Below are positions 11,301-21,400 of a stretch of 37,974 bases of DNA, piece after piece (position 1 is the stretch's first letter; every line of letters begins with the position of its first letter). The notes below the pieces were generated by a model. It made no database searches. It saw nothing but the letters and a program-made list of their open reading frames with translations, and was not told the DNA's origin. Both the position numbers and the translations under genes were made by a program. The DNA comes from Gnetum montanum (Eukaryota > Streptophyta > Gnetopsida > Gnetales > Gnetaceae): contig MNCI01023583.1 of NCBI GenBank assembly GCA_015680685.1, positions 85,023 to 122,996 of the forward strand, in the 5' to 3' direction.

Positions 11301-12036
11301 GAAGATTAATGATGGCTCATTTGTATACCTACTCTTATATGTTGGTGACATGTTGATAGCAACCAAGGATAAAGGAAAGATAAGAAAGGTTAAGGCCCAA
11401 CTTAGTAAGGAATTTGAGATGAAAGACTTGGGGGTAGCAAAGAAGATACTTGGCATGGATGTTCTAAGAGATAGAAAGGTAGGTAAATTGTACCTAAGTT
11501 AGAAAGGGTACATTAAGAAAGTTCTTTACAAATTCAATATGTAGAATGCCAAACTTGTTAGTACTCCATTAGTTGCACATTTAGAATTTTATCTACTTTA
11601 TCTTCACAATCTTGATAAGAAAAGATCACTTACAGGGTATGTTTTCACCATTGGTGGTTGTGCTATTAGTTGGAAAGCTACACTATAGACTACAGTTGCA
11701 TTGTCTACTACTAAGGCTGAGTATATGGCTATTATTGAGGCTTTTAAAGAAGCCATTTGGTGGAAGGGACTATTTGGTAAACTTAGTAAAGATTTGTATA
11801 TTAACATAGTTTATTGCAGTAGTCAAAGTGCTATTTTCCTTACAAAAGATCAGATGTTTCATGAAAGGACAAATCACATTGATGTGCAGTATCATTTTGT
11901 GCATGATATCATTGTTCATGATGATATTGTTGTGAGAAAAGCTAGTACCCATGATAACCCTTCTGATATGATGACCAAGTCTCTTCATGTTGCCAAGTTT
12001 GAGCATTTCTTAGACTTGGTTGGTGTTTCTTGTTGA
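8383..12036 (+). pseudogene. copia gag-pol polyprotein, decayed
   Basis: Gag begins at ATG 8383 and has a UBN2-type layout. A damaged zinc knuckle (C-x-C rather than C-x2-C, 9063-9110) follows. A protease remnant with I-L-D-S is at about 9258-9270, where the usual Trp is now TAG. The integrase (about 9650-10480) starts with L-W-H-M-H-L and keeps H-S-D-L, T-D-H-G and V-E-R-M-N. Reverse transcriptase (about 10790-11570) keeps L-K-Q-S-P-R, but its YVDD box reads Y-V-G-D at 11338-11349. RNase H (about 11600-12036) keeps L-S-T-T-K-A-E-Y, but roughly 80-90 codons before it appear deleted near 11590. More than 20 stops are present, mostly TAG. It cannot encode a working polyprotein. Confidence 0.9.
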
Positions 12037-12121
12037 CTTTTGCTCTTAGGAGCTTTTTGTGGAAGAGGTGGAGACCTTTTGTTGAATATTGAAGTTTTGT
12101 TCCTTATAATGGAATTCACAT

Positions 12122-12133
12122 CAAGGTGGGGAT
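12122..12133 (+). promoter_or_regulatory. copia polypurine tract
   Basis: CAAGGTGGGGAT directly precedes the TG of the 3' LTR, the standard copia position for the plus-strand primer. Confidence 0.85.
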
Positions 12134-12461
12134 TGTTAGAGTATGGTGTGGTGACTCAAATTCTATTTTTGGTCTAACCATATCTTTGTAGTCCTTGGAA
12201 GTTGAAGGATCAGAAGGAAGCCACACGCAACTATCTGTTAGCTCATCATCAGATGGCTCACATGCATCCATGTTGTTTCTCTCCCTTTTAAGTAGATGCC
12301 CTTCTCACTCCCCTTTTGTACTCAATCTTTGAGAAAATGAATTACTCTATGTTTCTGCATGTGGTTTTTTATCTTGATTTGGGGCTTTCACAAAAATTTT
12401 GTGTGTTGTTGTCTTGATTTCTTTTGCCTATCGTGATTTTTAATTTTTATTTTTTTCTTCA
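12134..12461 (+). repeat. copia 3' LTR
   Basis: 328 bp from TGTTAGAG to TTCTTCA, aligned without gaps to the 5' LTR. CTTTC (12462-12466) follows as the right target duplication. Confidence 0.92.
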
Positions 12462-12466
12462 CTTTC

Positions 12467-13840
12467 AGTAAATTTCCCTAGAATCAAGGACACTCAAACC
12501 ATTAGTAGAGCCTAAGAAAAGAGAATAATAATTATGGATGCAAATCAACATGAAGATGCTCTAGAAAAGTTGGTGCATATTGGATAGGTTATGCAAGATC
12601 TTTTTGATATCCTAGATAACATCATCCAGCCATAGTTGATCTCTTCTAAGGTGAAGTTGCTTATTGCAGAGAGAAGTCTATAACATGTAGAGTTAGAAAT
12701 CCAAAAATTACAAAGTGAACTATCCTAGCTAAGACTCCAAGTACAAGATCTTGCTAGGTATGTTGCACCACAATAGTTAGAACAATTCAAAACATAGCAA
12801 GTCAACTAACTTATGGCAAAACTATACCAATTAGAGATGAAAAGAGAAAAAGCAATATGAGATATTTCTTTTGTAGATGCAAAAAAACATATGATCATGT
12901 CAAAGCCATTACTACTTTAAAAGAGGAGAACAAGAAGCTTGCCTATGATAATAGAAGGTTGACCAATGTGGAAAAGGAAAAGAATGAACTGGAAGAGAGC
13001 CTTAATCATCTACAAGAGAAATTTTCTAAAGTCCACTTAGATATAAATAAGCTGGCTAAAGAAAATAAGAAGTTATCAATGGAACAAGTTTGTGCCATCT
13101 ATGAGAAATCTGTCCTTGAAATCAGTGCATAATAGAATGAACCTAAAAAGCATGAGAAATTGAAAGAACATTTTAGAAGACAAGTGAACATGCAAAAACA
13201 AATAAATTAAAAAGAAATTAGTATGACCAAGGCTAAGATCAATACAACAATGTAGTTGTTACCTAAATAGCAATCCATCCTTGACAACATTACACAAGTA
13301 CATTAAGTTGAGATAAAAATGAAAGAATTGCAAAGAGAAGACATCACCTAGTATATGGAATTGACCAATCTAAGGTATGCAAATTTAACCATGTTAATGG
13401 CAGGCAAGCCAAGAAATGAGTTGGAACAATAGTTGGCATCAATGTATTTATTGTATGAAAAATAACCTAAAGATAGGAATGAAGCACAAAAAAAGCTTCA
13501 TATTTCTAATGCAGAGGTACAAGTATTAAAAGCTAATTATCATGACTAAAGAGATGTGATGATCGATCTCAGAAAGTGGATGAATGACTACTAGGATTTG
13601 CAAGCACAACTTAAAGCTTTTGATAGTGAGAGAAATCAATTCTAGCTTGGTATGTCAAGGAAAATAAATCATTTTCTACAATTTCCTTATGCTTGAAAAG
13701 TGCCAACAACAAAGACTCTTGCTAATTTAGCCTAAATAGTCAATGATGCAAAAACAAATGAAGAAAAATAGAAAGCTTTTCTTGATTATTTCAACATGAA
13801 AAGATTTGCAACTTTAGGGAAACACCCTCAACAATAATCA
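12467..13840 (+). pseudogene. copy B coiled-coil gag-like protein, 3' part
   Basis: Continuation of the copy B frame after the copia element. A strongly charged coiled coil (Glu, Lys, Leu, Asn, heptad-like) spans about 12900-13130. N-K-K-L-S-M-E-Q-V-C-A-I, K-H-E-K-L-K-E-H-F-R and Y-M-E-L-x-N-L-R-Y-A-N-L are shared with copy A. Stops are frequent and mostly TAG, with frameshifts near 12850. Similarity to copy A continues to about 13830. As in copy A, no pol domain lies between the end of the ORF and the LTR. Confidence 0.65.
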
Positions 13841-14138
13841 ATGTAGAAAGAACCACCACCTCCAGGCACTATATAATAAGTTGCATAAGCCATTTTAAAG
13901 ATCCTACAATCATCTTTTATTTTTGCCATGTGTCCAAATGATTTCTTGTTGTTTTATAACTCACTTGAATGTAAGATATGCAACACTCTAGTTGAGTTCA
14001 TTCGTTAGTTATTTGTTAACTGTTTGATTGTTTATTTGTTTAAAAAACAATCATTTGTACCACCTCCACATTTTTGTAACAAACTTTGCCCTGCCATTGT
14101 TTAACTTGAGGGTGAGTTTTTAATCCATCATAAGGGTA
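13841..14138 (+). other. copy B 3' untranslated tail
   Basis: AT-rich tail that aligns with the end of copy A (both have a GAGGxTGAGTTTT followed by a purine run). It ends in TAAGGGTA before the LTR start TGATTA, a decayed polypurine tract. Confidence 0.5.
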
Positions 14139-14176
14139 TGATTAACCATTTATAAATTGTAAACAATAGCACAACT

Positions 14177-14244
14177 ACAATATTGTATGTCTACCTATGA
14201 TATCATTGATACAATATATCTAGACTTGGTCATGCCTATAAATA
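14177..14244 (+). promoter_or_regulatory. decayed palindrome cluster plus TATA box
   Basis: CAATATTG, ATGATATCAT and GATACAATATATC occupy the place of the GCGATATCGC units in the other LTRs. They look like the same motifs after CG to TG/CA change. TATAAATA is at 14237-14244. Confidence 0.5.
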
Positions 14245-14249
14245 TTAAT

Positions 14250-14392
14250 AATGATGTGTTAACCTAGTGATATGGGTCTTAGCCTAGTAAATCCAGGTCA
14301 TAGGTTTGATTCTACTAGGTAGCACTTAGTTATAAACTTTCATAAATCTTGGGGTGTACCTATGTTTCACTTATTTCGAGTTCCAACATCCC
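14250..14392 (+). repeat. tRNA-derived SINE, copy 1
   Basis: The head resembles a tRNA gene with an A box (TAACCTAGTGA) and a B box (GGTTTGATTCT). The body then reads TAAACTTTCATAAATCTTGGGGTGTACC. At least four copies in the window share this order. It is inserted 6 bases after the TATA box of copy B's LTR. Confidence 0.75.
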
Positions 14393-14454
14393 ATGCCTAG
14401 AAATATCTATAAATATAAAAATTGGATTTTGGGGTGTGTGTAGAAGGTGGGGAA

Positions 14455-14597
14455 GGTATTGAAACCCAAAATAATTAAAACATAGGTACACCCCCAAGAT
14501 TTATAGAAGTTTATAACTCAATGCTACCTAGTAGACTCGCATCTTTGACCTAGGGTCACAAGGCTAAGACCTGTACCACTAGGATAACAGCTCATTA
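14455..14597 (-). repeat. tRNA-derived SINE, copy 2
   Basis: Reverse orientation relative to copy 1 and separated from it by about 60 bases. The shared body motif appears as GGTACACCCCCAAGATTTATAG, the head as ATCCTAGTGGTACAGG on the minus strand. The pair forms a long inverted repeat able to fold into a hairpin. Confidence 0.72.
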
Positions 14598-15498
14598 TTC
14601 CAAACAACTGAAATCCCATTATTGATCTTGCATTGTAAGGTCCAGGTTGGCCAACCAAACTAGAGCTTAATTACCAATGAAAAGGTAAGCTAAGGAGTGG
14701 CCCAAACCATGGCTTACAAGGTCAACTAGTCACCAGACAACACTTGAACTAGTTTAGGCCATGGGCATGGACAGTTCCTTAGAGCAAGCCATCATACTAA
14801 ACAACTTTTGGCCCATTCTTACTGAAACTTTTGTAATTTTTTTTACTGAGTTCATAATTAATTTATGATTGCTTGCAGTGTGATCTTAAGTGGTGATACG
14901 CCATCTTTATTCAAGTGAAGTATACCTAAACATTCTTGGCAATAAAGATTAAGACTTTTTATGATCATTGCAACATCTCACATTATATAGATTTATTTTT
15001 AACATGTGCTTTATATTTTAATTATCATTTATATTTTTAATATATGTTAGTATTTGGTGGAGTAAGTACGATTAATCTCGAGTGTTAAGTATAGTTTTTT
15101 GGTAACCCAGTGGTAATATCATTTGGTTTGCCTAGTAATGATTTACTTGGTAATTCTAGTAATAGCTATATAAACCCATGATGTGAATAGAAGATTAAGA
15201 ACAAATGCTTTTGGCGATTAGGCTAGATTAGGTTTACTTTTTGTTACATTCTAGTTAATTAGAAGAATTAGTGTTCTATTCTTTCTACTTCAAATTCAAA
15301 TAACATTACATCTTGTGACTTACTATAAGTTGAACCATACACTTTGGTTGCCACTAACTCCAATAAAAAGATAATGATCAATAAGCCTCATATTAACTAG
15401 CTAAAGTGCATATTGTCCCATCCACAGATTATGATCTAGTTGCACATGTACACTTATATGACTTATGTGATTGAGTATTGGAAACTCATTACTCATTA

Positions 15499-15684
15499 AA
15501 TGCTATTGGACATATCATGCAATATCACTACTGAGTTACTAAACAATTACACGTAATGTTAGAAATTTGTCATACTCATTCCGCCAAATTACTAGTGTGC
15601 AATGGAAAATAAATATTAAACTAAGTGTAACAGAATGTAAATTGTGTAAAAAAAATGTAAAATATAAGCAAAGTTACAGCATTG
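15499..15684. other. spacer between the two LTRs
   Basis: AT-rich sequence without a recognisable feature. Its last five bases, CATTG (15680-15684), are the left target duplication of the solo LTR. Confidence 0.5.
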
Positions 15685-16564
15685 TGATCAAGTCAATTTT
15701 TTGTCACCAACAATATCACATCAACGATGTCATTTATATGATATCATAGTCCATGCTACATTATCATTGATACGATATCTTGGGATGTGTTCAGTCCTAT
15801 AAATACAACACTTAGGCACATGATCCGATAACTTTTCATTACACACCTTATTGAAACTCTTGCAATTTTGTTCTATAGTATTAGTAATAGAAGTGAATGC
15901 CCGTAGTGTGATGTCTAATAGTTGAATGGGGTTTTTTTTTCCGAACAAATTGTACTTGGGCACAATTTGCGAAATGAAAATAAAGACCAAGATTACCTCA
16001 CATCATTGCAGCATCCACTTAGTGTTTACTGTTTTTTCTTAGAATAATGTTTCTTGCTTTCTAGCTTAATGTTTTACTTTTCTAAAGCACTTTACTTTTA
16101 CTTGTTTATAGTAAGTAGAATGAGTACAACTAATTTCGAGCACTTAAGTGTAATCATTTGGTAAGCTTAGTAGTGTCATTACTTAGTACGCCTAGTAGCA
16201 TAACACTTGGCAACCCAGTAATGGTTATATGAAGCCCAAGGTGTGTACAGAAAATCAAGAACAAATATTCATCACATAGGTTAGATTAGATTTACTTACC
16301 TATAATCACTTAGACTTAGCAATTACTTTCTTTTCATAATGGCTACACTTAGGAGTATTTCAGGCCCTCCAACATTAATTATCATACACCTCATATCATA
16401 TGCTTAATTTTACTAGCTCCACGTGGGAAGACAATGGTCTTGAACTTCAACTCAATTACTAACATACCAACATTGTCTATCTACAAATTATGATCAGAGA
16501 TCACATGTGAACACTCATGACTTGTATGATTAGGTGTTGGATTGCTCCACCGCTCATCACATTG
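15680..16564 (+). mobile_element. solo LTR of the palindrome-LTR family with target duplication
   Basis: The LTR body is 15685-16559 (875 bp), from TGATCAAGTC to CCGCTCATCA, flanked by CATTG at 15680-15684 and CATTG at 16560-16564. No internal sequence is attached, so it is the product of LTR-LTR recombination after a complete insertion. TATAAATA is at 15798-15805 and AATAAA at 15979-15984, 181 bases apart. Mini-repeats resembling TTGGTAACCCAGTAATG lie at 16158-16225. This copy fixes the ends of the family LTR. Confidence 0.85.
15709..15805 (+). promoter_or_regulatory. decayed palindrome cluster plus TATA box
   Basis: AATATCACATCAACGATGTC, ATATGATATCAT and ATCATTGATACGATATC precede TATAAATA at 15798-15805. 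The layout matches 6114-6195, with most CpGs lost. Confidence 0.5.
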
Positions 16565-18442
16565 TAATGGTAGAAAAAACAATCTTAATCTTTATTTCCA
16601 TTCATGAAATGCATCAAAGCATATTTCACTTGAATAAAGATGTCATACAACTATTTAAACCATACTACAAACACTCATTGACTATTAATAAAAATCACAA
16701 AATGAAACTATAAGAGTCTATCTATAAGGGGACCAAAAAGATGAACTCAATGTTGTAGTTGGATAGTATTTATAGGCAATACCAATCTTGAATACATTGC
16801 ATCTATAATATCATACGAACACAATAGAGCTATGATTGTAGATGTGATGTCACATTCAACCTATACACTATATTCATCATTCCTACTTTCACTTAATCTT
16901 TTAAGAGATTATCATTATCATTCTCCTCCTAACCTTATTCCAACAAAATTGGATCAGCTACATCTTAGGAGATAAATGTAATAATTAATTACTAACATTG
17001 ATTAAAAAATTCACTCCTTTTACATTAGGTATAAACTATAATTAATTTGAACTAACATTAGAGAATTCAAAGTATGCATAATTACAAAAGGGAAGGTCAA
17101 GTTTTAATTTCTTTAAAAATATTCATACACTTCCACTTGACCAAATGCCTATTAGTCATGTACAGAAAAAGAATAATTGAACAATATGATTTATCTCCAA
17201 AGTCCCTACTTGTAACATTATTGATTTTGTCATGTGGTGATCATTTTTTTAAATTATTGATAATGAAACTCCTAAGTTGTGAAATTTGAAATTTTTTTAG
17301 CATCTAATGATTAATTCAATATCATTAACCATAAAACAAGGTTGATGAGCATTAAAGAATATATTGAAAATGAAATACTTCCTAAAATTATACATTCAAC
17401 CTTGCTAATGATTGGATCAATGTTGAACATTAACAAGAAGAAATAAATTGTACAATACAAACATTAGAGGAAGGCTTAGAGTAACTTCTATTTTAAATAA
17501 GTTACACAAGTGTAACATCCTCGATGATTTGAGCATGTTAAAAAAAAAACAGAAAAAAAAAGAAAGATAATAAACCTATTAAAAAAGGGTTACTCCATAA
17601 GAAAGACCAAAAAAGACATGGGCAAAAAATGAATGAACATAATCTCAAGAAAATTCAGATAAACAAGGATCTAGCTCTTCGTAAAGGCTAGATAAACAAG
17701 GATCTAGCTCTTCGTAAAGGCTAAAAGTAAAAGAGAACCATATAACCAACCTTTTTTTAGGAAAAGAAAAGAGGAAAAAGGCTAAGATAATGATAATGAT
17801 GATACATTCAACCTTGCCAAACTGTTTTCTAAAGCGAAGTAGCAAAAGGTAATTCATTATTCAACATGTAAGAAATAGAAATTCCACTATGCTCTTAATA
17901 ATTTTAAATAGACGAAGTATCAAGTATAATTAACAACACCAAAAGGCGGTGTGAGCATTCCAAGAGTATATTGAAAACGAAATACTTCTAAAAAGCATAC
18001 ATTCAACCTTGCATGTACAGCAGTGATCGATAGCAACAGTAATTCAATATCCAAAATGCATGAAATAGAAATTCCATGATGATCCCAGGAATTTTAAATA
18101 CACGAAGCACCAAATACAATGGCCAAAAACAATAGTTAATATTCCAGTCTCATCTATCAACTACCAAATAGCATATGCTTAACATAGTTACAAGCGTAGT
18201 CTAGCATAAGTTATCACCGTAATTCCAGCTCCTTTTCATTCTGGCTTAATCCAGTTAAAAACATAAAACATCAAAAATAATGATATACTCGGCATAGTTT
18301 AATTATGTACCAACAAGTAGGTGTGAGCTTATAAACTGGAAAAATCACTAATTAAACAACTGACTATTATTCAGGAAAGTTTGTATGATGCCTATTCTCC
18401 ATCAACGATCAGGCCTTTGGTACTTTCACCTCCAATTCTTCA
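16565..18442. other. intergenic sequence, no gene recognised
   Basis: AT-rich, with only short open frames. The only distinct structure is the 33-bp tandem duplication at 17658-17723. Two similar pieces (near 17350-17410 and 17960-18010, sharing ATATTGAAAAxGAAATACTTC and ACATTCAACCTTGC) suggest an old dispersed or segmental repeat. The 18250-18442 part may hold the 3' untranslated region of the minus-strand gene. Confidence 0.4.
17658..17723. repeat. perfect 33-bp tandem duplication
   Basis: Two identical 33-bp units (17658-17690 and 17691-17723), each starting GATAAACAAGGATC and ending GTAAAGGCTA, with no mismatch. Perfect identity in such an old region suggests a recent duplication. Confidence 0.9.
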
Positions 18443-18452
18443 TCACGACATC
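18443..18452 (-). CDS. last coding exon of the host gene
   Basis: The acceptor ACATGTAG ends at 18453. The first base completes an Arg codon, then Met, Ser and a TGA stop (18445-18443) follow. Another frame of the same exon would stay open 13 codons, so the exact C-terminus depends on the phase-2 donor at 18714, which I read as AAG followed by GTATGTG. Confidence 0.5.
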
Positions 18453-21400
18453 CTACATGTAAAATGGAAAGTCAGAAGTCACCCAGCGCCCAAACTTGTG
18501 AGAGTTGCATGCCAGGCTCAGAAAGTAATAAAATACATATAAAACAGCAACAATCATACAAACACAATCAAAGAATAATTTATTCAAATGATGAGGTAGC
18601 AACATCACTGCCATTTGTTAAATTCCCGAAGTCTTATACGATGATAATATACCTTTATACAAATCTTCTTTGCATGACAATAGTATGAACTGCTTTTATA
18701 ATTTCAGCACATACCTTCTTCGTTTCCTCGTATCTCCTTTTCTCGGATCATTTGCTAATTGAACCATGTCATTAGAAGTTGGCGTCACATCTGAGGTGAG
18801 TTCTGCTTCTGCTTGGTCATTTTGAGATTCATATATTTTTGGCAAAATACCAGCATCTTTGGCCTGCTCTAACGCAAGCTCCTTCATAAGTAAACCTGCA
18901 ATGTTTTCATAGACATGAAACATAAACAAAAACAAGTAATTAGCAACCTGCAATGTTTTCAAAGACATGAAACATAAACAAAAACAAGTAATTAGCAGAT
19001 ATATGTATAGAAAGGAGACCTCTATTCATCATTGAGTTCAATCATTTGAAAATCAGCATATGCTAATTGTAGACTAAACACTTTGATGTTAAACTGAAAA
19101 TTTTCCAGCCTAACCTTGAGAAATTTCAACTTTTCCAGACTTCTAAGAAATGTTGAAAGAACGTATAACATCTATTAACTTCTAGGAACAGTTGTAATGC
19201 TCTCACTGCCTTCTAGCATTCCTAAATCCCCAAATACATATCCAATATGTTTCCATGTTCCCACATTAATGCAGCCACACACTGTACAGATTTCAGGTGA
19301 TCAATTTTTCAGTTCACAAGCAATTTTGTCATAATTTCACTTAGTTGAGAACCTGTGGAAAGAAAACAATTCTTTATATATATAAACAATATTAAAATTT
19401 GTAAACACATATGCATGCACGCATGCTCAAACATAGTTCATGCTTTGGTTAAGGCATGCGACTTGCATTTTAGAAGTTCAACCCTAATGAGTTAGGCTAA
19501 AAATATATAGGCATTGTGCAACAAATACTATATAGACCTAACTGATACAACAGATGCATTTTTTGGAAAGTGGGTTAATCCAACTTGCATAAAGCATGAT
19601 AAAAATAAAGGCAAATCTAGAAACGAATTATGGTATGAAAAATAATAAGATGTGATATCTACTTACCTAAGCCATTCAATTAGAAATCAAAGTTCATCCA
19701 TATCATTATTGAACAGGCGGTATATCCACAGGACTCTTGGTGGGCAGTGGATTCATGTGCTTGGATGCCCTTAGTAACTCCAATACCTTAGAAAGAATTC
19801 ATTGTCAAATAATGCCCTCAAGAGTGACATTACCAAGAATTCAAAGCAGATAGGAATTACTGTATAGGATCTGGCCACAAAAGAATTTCTTGTGACATAT
19901 GTTGCGCTGCTATGAAATGAATGATTAAGTGTGTTGGAACCTATGTAAGAATGGCAACTTCAGTTTATTGGTTGCACAAGTCTCAATTTCAGTGAGTCAG
20001 TTAAATCACATTTTTCGAGATGAATCTTTTGGTACCCATATGACAGAGGTTCAGGTCTAGAAGCGGAACTGCTGTTGCATCATCAGTTCCAGTTGAGACA
20101 GTTAGGTTACAATAAGCTCATTCTTTGAGACAGTTAGGCTGTTGCATCATCAGTTCCAGTTCCATATACAACAAAGTTTTCATGATCCATCATTTTGTGT
20201 ATGCTATAAGGAGGCTAATAGGACAATAGTGTAGAACCTTAAAACCCCGAGGGTGGTAAGAAAAGATACAATCAGAGAACTGGCTACATCCAGAATAGTA
20301 AATATATCAATTTGCCTTCTTCAACATGAAACTCTATGTGAATAGCAAACGTAGTGTTCTAATTTTTAGAAAAATCTTCTACTTTCAATAATTCTGGGGG
20401 AATCAATATGCTATTACACATCAACAATTGCAGCTTTTGGCTAGAATAAGGTGACAATAACCAGTAAATAATACTGTCAAAGGAATAACAAACAATACCA
20501 TATTCAAACAATGACAGTACTGTAGAAATTATTAACTGTGTTCTTTTGACTACATAAAAACCAACGACTATGTTTTCGGTGAACAATAGATGGTACTACA
20601 ATGAAGAGAAAATAGTACCACAATGAAGAGAAATTAGTACCACAATGAAGAGAAAATAGTACCACAAAAGACTAACCACCAAGGGTACAGCGAACTGAAT
20701 AAACTGTTACTACAAATAGTTTTTTTTTTTTTTTTTTTTTTTTTTTGAGAAAGTAGTCAGGATTATATTACTGAGAAATACAAACTATAGTACAAGAGAT
20801 TACAAATGGTGGCCCTCCATGGAAGGGAAGAATCCCCTAAATCAAAAAGAATCAGCACCCAATTAATCGTGCAATGACCATGGAACAAACCCAAGGAACC
20901 AGCGGGGGGAGGGGGGCTCCCCCGTTACTACGAATATTTAATAATGGTACAGTGAACATGAATAATGCAAATAATGAAAATAGCTTCTGATATGCATCCT
21001 TTCCTTCAAAATGCTGGTTGTTATGCTTGCTCCCAAATTTGTAGAAGAAGAGACTAAAGTGAGCACTATAACAGTCAATGTTTGCATTTCTTCACAAAGC
21101 ACGCTGACGAGATTTCTCATTGTTTGCAGCACATTAATATCAGTGACAAATAAGTGGTAACATCCTAAGGCAATGACAGCACAAAGAGGGAAATAGAAGG
21201 TAAATTCACAGTAAGAGGTGGACTTTAATTGCAAGAATATAGAGGCAATTCTAGAGGGAACCACTTTGGGCAAGGACAATTCTATCTTTTAACAATCACT
21301 AATGCAAATTGCCAAGTGAGTTTATAGGTGAAACTAAACATTGGGCTAATCTAACATTTATTTAACACTCAAGATACTCTAAAATAAAATTATGAGTTTT

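Larger units (their letters stand above)
8026..12461 (+). mobile_element. Ty1/copia LTR retrotransposon (Tnt1-94-like), decayed, nested in copy B
   Basis: 4436 bp with two 328-bp LTRs, a CTTTC target duplication, an initiator-methionine-tRNA-type primer binding site and a polypurine tract. The order gag, protease, integrase, reverse transcriptase, RNase H defines Ty1/copia. The LTRs differ at about 60 of 328 positions by hand count (about 18%), roughly 47 transitions to 13 transversions. The insertion is therefore old, but younger than copy B, which it interrupts. No domain is intact. Confidence 0.92.
14139..15498 (+). repeat. 3' LTR of copy B, enlarged by SINE insertions
   Basis: It starts TGATTAACC and ends ACTCATTA (expected CTCATCA). 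TATAAATA is at 14237-14244 and AATAAA at 14941-14946. The 704-base gap between them, against 175-184 in the other copies, is explained by about 525 bp inserted just after the TATA box, including two SINEs in opposite orientation. GTAACCCAGTGGT mini-repeats occur at about 15099-15170. Confidence 0.7.

Noticed and set aside
8864-12036. Intact copia element able to move
   Set aside because: More than 20 stops, a deletion before RNase H and a changed YVDD box rule this out.
15567-17289. Short frames at 15567-15749, 15730-15990 and 17074-17289
   Set aside because: They are AT-rich, lie in or beside the solo LTR and in intergenic DNA, and show no protein features.
20938-21279. 113-codon minus-strand frame inside the host-gene intron
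   Set aside because: It is hydrophobic and Leu/Ser/Thr-rich without motifs. It lies between well-supported exons and has no matching splice sites in phase, so it is probably chance.
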